Below are positions 16,865 through 17,002 of a stretch of DNA of 17,002 nucleotides, in pieces. A program made the position numbers and the translations under genes. The first letter of the stretch is position 1. Each line of letters starts with the position of its first letter. This DNA comes from Lobulomyces angularis (Eukaryota > Chytridiomycota > Chytridiomycetes > Lobulomycetales > Lobulomycetaceae), in the NCBI GenBank assembly GCA_027604685.1, contig JADHYX010000397.1, forward strand, positions 1 to 17,002, in the 5' to 3' direction. The notes under the pieces were generated by a model. That model was not told the DNA's origin and ran no database searches. It saw only the letters and a program-made list of their open reading frames with translations.

Positions 16865-17002
16865 TTTACCTTTTTTTTTTTATTTATTTGAAATAAAACA
16901 AAAGTTGAACGATTATTTTTTTTTCTTTTTATTTTTTTGTCTTGTTTTTATTATTATCTTCATAGTTTTTTTAATTTATACTTTTTTTTTTTTTTTTTTT
17001 TT
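16865..17002. other. T-rich 3' flank of the syntaxin gene
   Basis: Poly(T) runs and an AATAAA at about 16892-16897 that could serve as a polyadenylation signal for the syntaxin transcript. No other feature. Confidence 0.5.

Noticed and set aside
1..17002. CRISPR arrays, bacterial operons, rRNA genes
   Set aside because: No regularly spaced repeats, no ribosome-binding-site gene strings and no rRNA were seen; the window is eukaryotic.

Overview
The window is nuclear DNA from a compact, very AT-rich eukaryote. Its genes are broken by many short GT-AG introns (about 37-102 nt), introns and spacers are full of A/T homopolymers, and the standard stop codons are used. Fully spliced models recover Sec22, APC4, RagC/Gtr2 and a plasma-membrane-type syntaxin. 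The compact genes and the fungal-like syntaxin suggest an early-diverging fungus or an amoeboid protist, but the sequence alone does not settle which.

Layout. 2-394 (+): C-terminal end of a PD-(D/E)XK nuclease-family protein, cut by the window edge. 395-2040: AT-rich spacer with decayed or unassigned exon-like pieces on both strands. 2088-3090 (-): SEC22-type R-SNARE, 7 exons, 218 aa. 3321-3391 (-): tRNA-Glu(UUC). 3617-5309 (+): 9-exon RING-finger protein, about 393 aa. 5382-8453 (-): APC4 subunit of the anaphase-promoting complex, 12 exons, 804 aa, convergent with the RING gene. 8630-9720 (+): decayed Fanzor (eukaryotic TnpB-like) gene containing a foldback repeat. 9931-11441 (-): RagC/Gtr2 GTPase, 8 exons, 352 aa. 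11664-13020 (-): NADP-dependent MDR reductase of the prostaglandin/leukotriene reductase type, 8 exons, 348 aa. 13137-13600: unassigned exon-like sequence. 13981-14190 (+): N-terminal fragment of a second Fanzor copy. 14679-14990 (+): two related C/D-box snoRNA genes sharing an antisense element to the large-subunit rRNA peptidyl-transferase region. 15132-15650 (-): 3' exons of an unrecognised gene. 15759-16864 (+): syntaxin (Qa-SNARE), 3 exons, 328 aa.

The intact genes are housekeeping genes: membrane fusion (Sec22, syntaxin), TORC1 nutrient signalling (RagC), cell-cycle ubiquitination (APC4), redox metabolism and translation (tRNA, snoRNAs). They form no evident single pathway. The most notable extras are the two Fanzor relics, which share a recognisable N-terminal domain, and the previously unannotated snoRNA pair.
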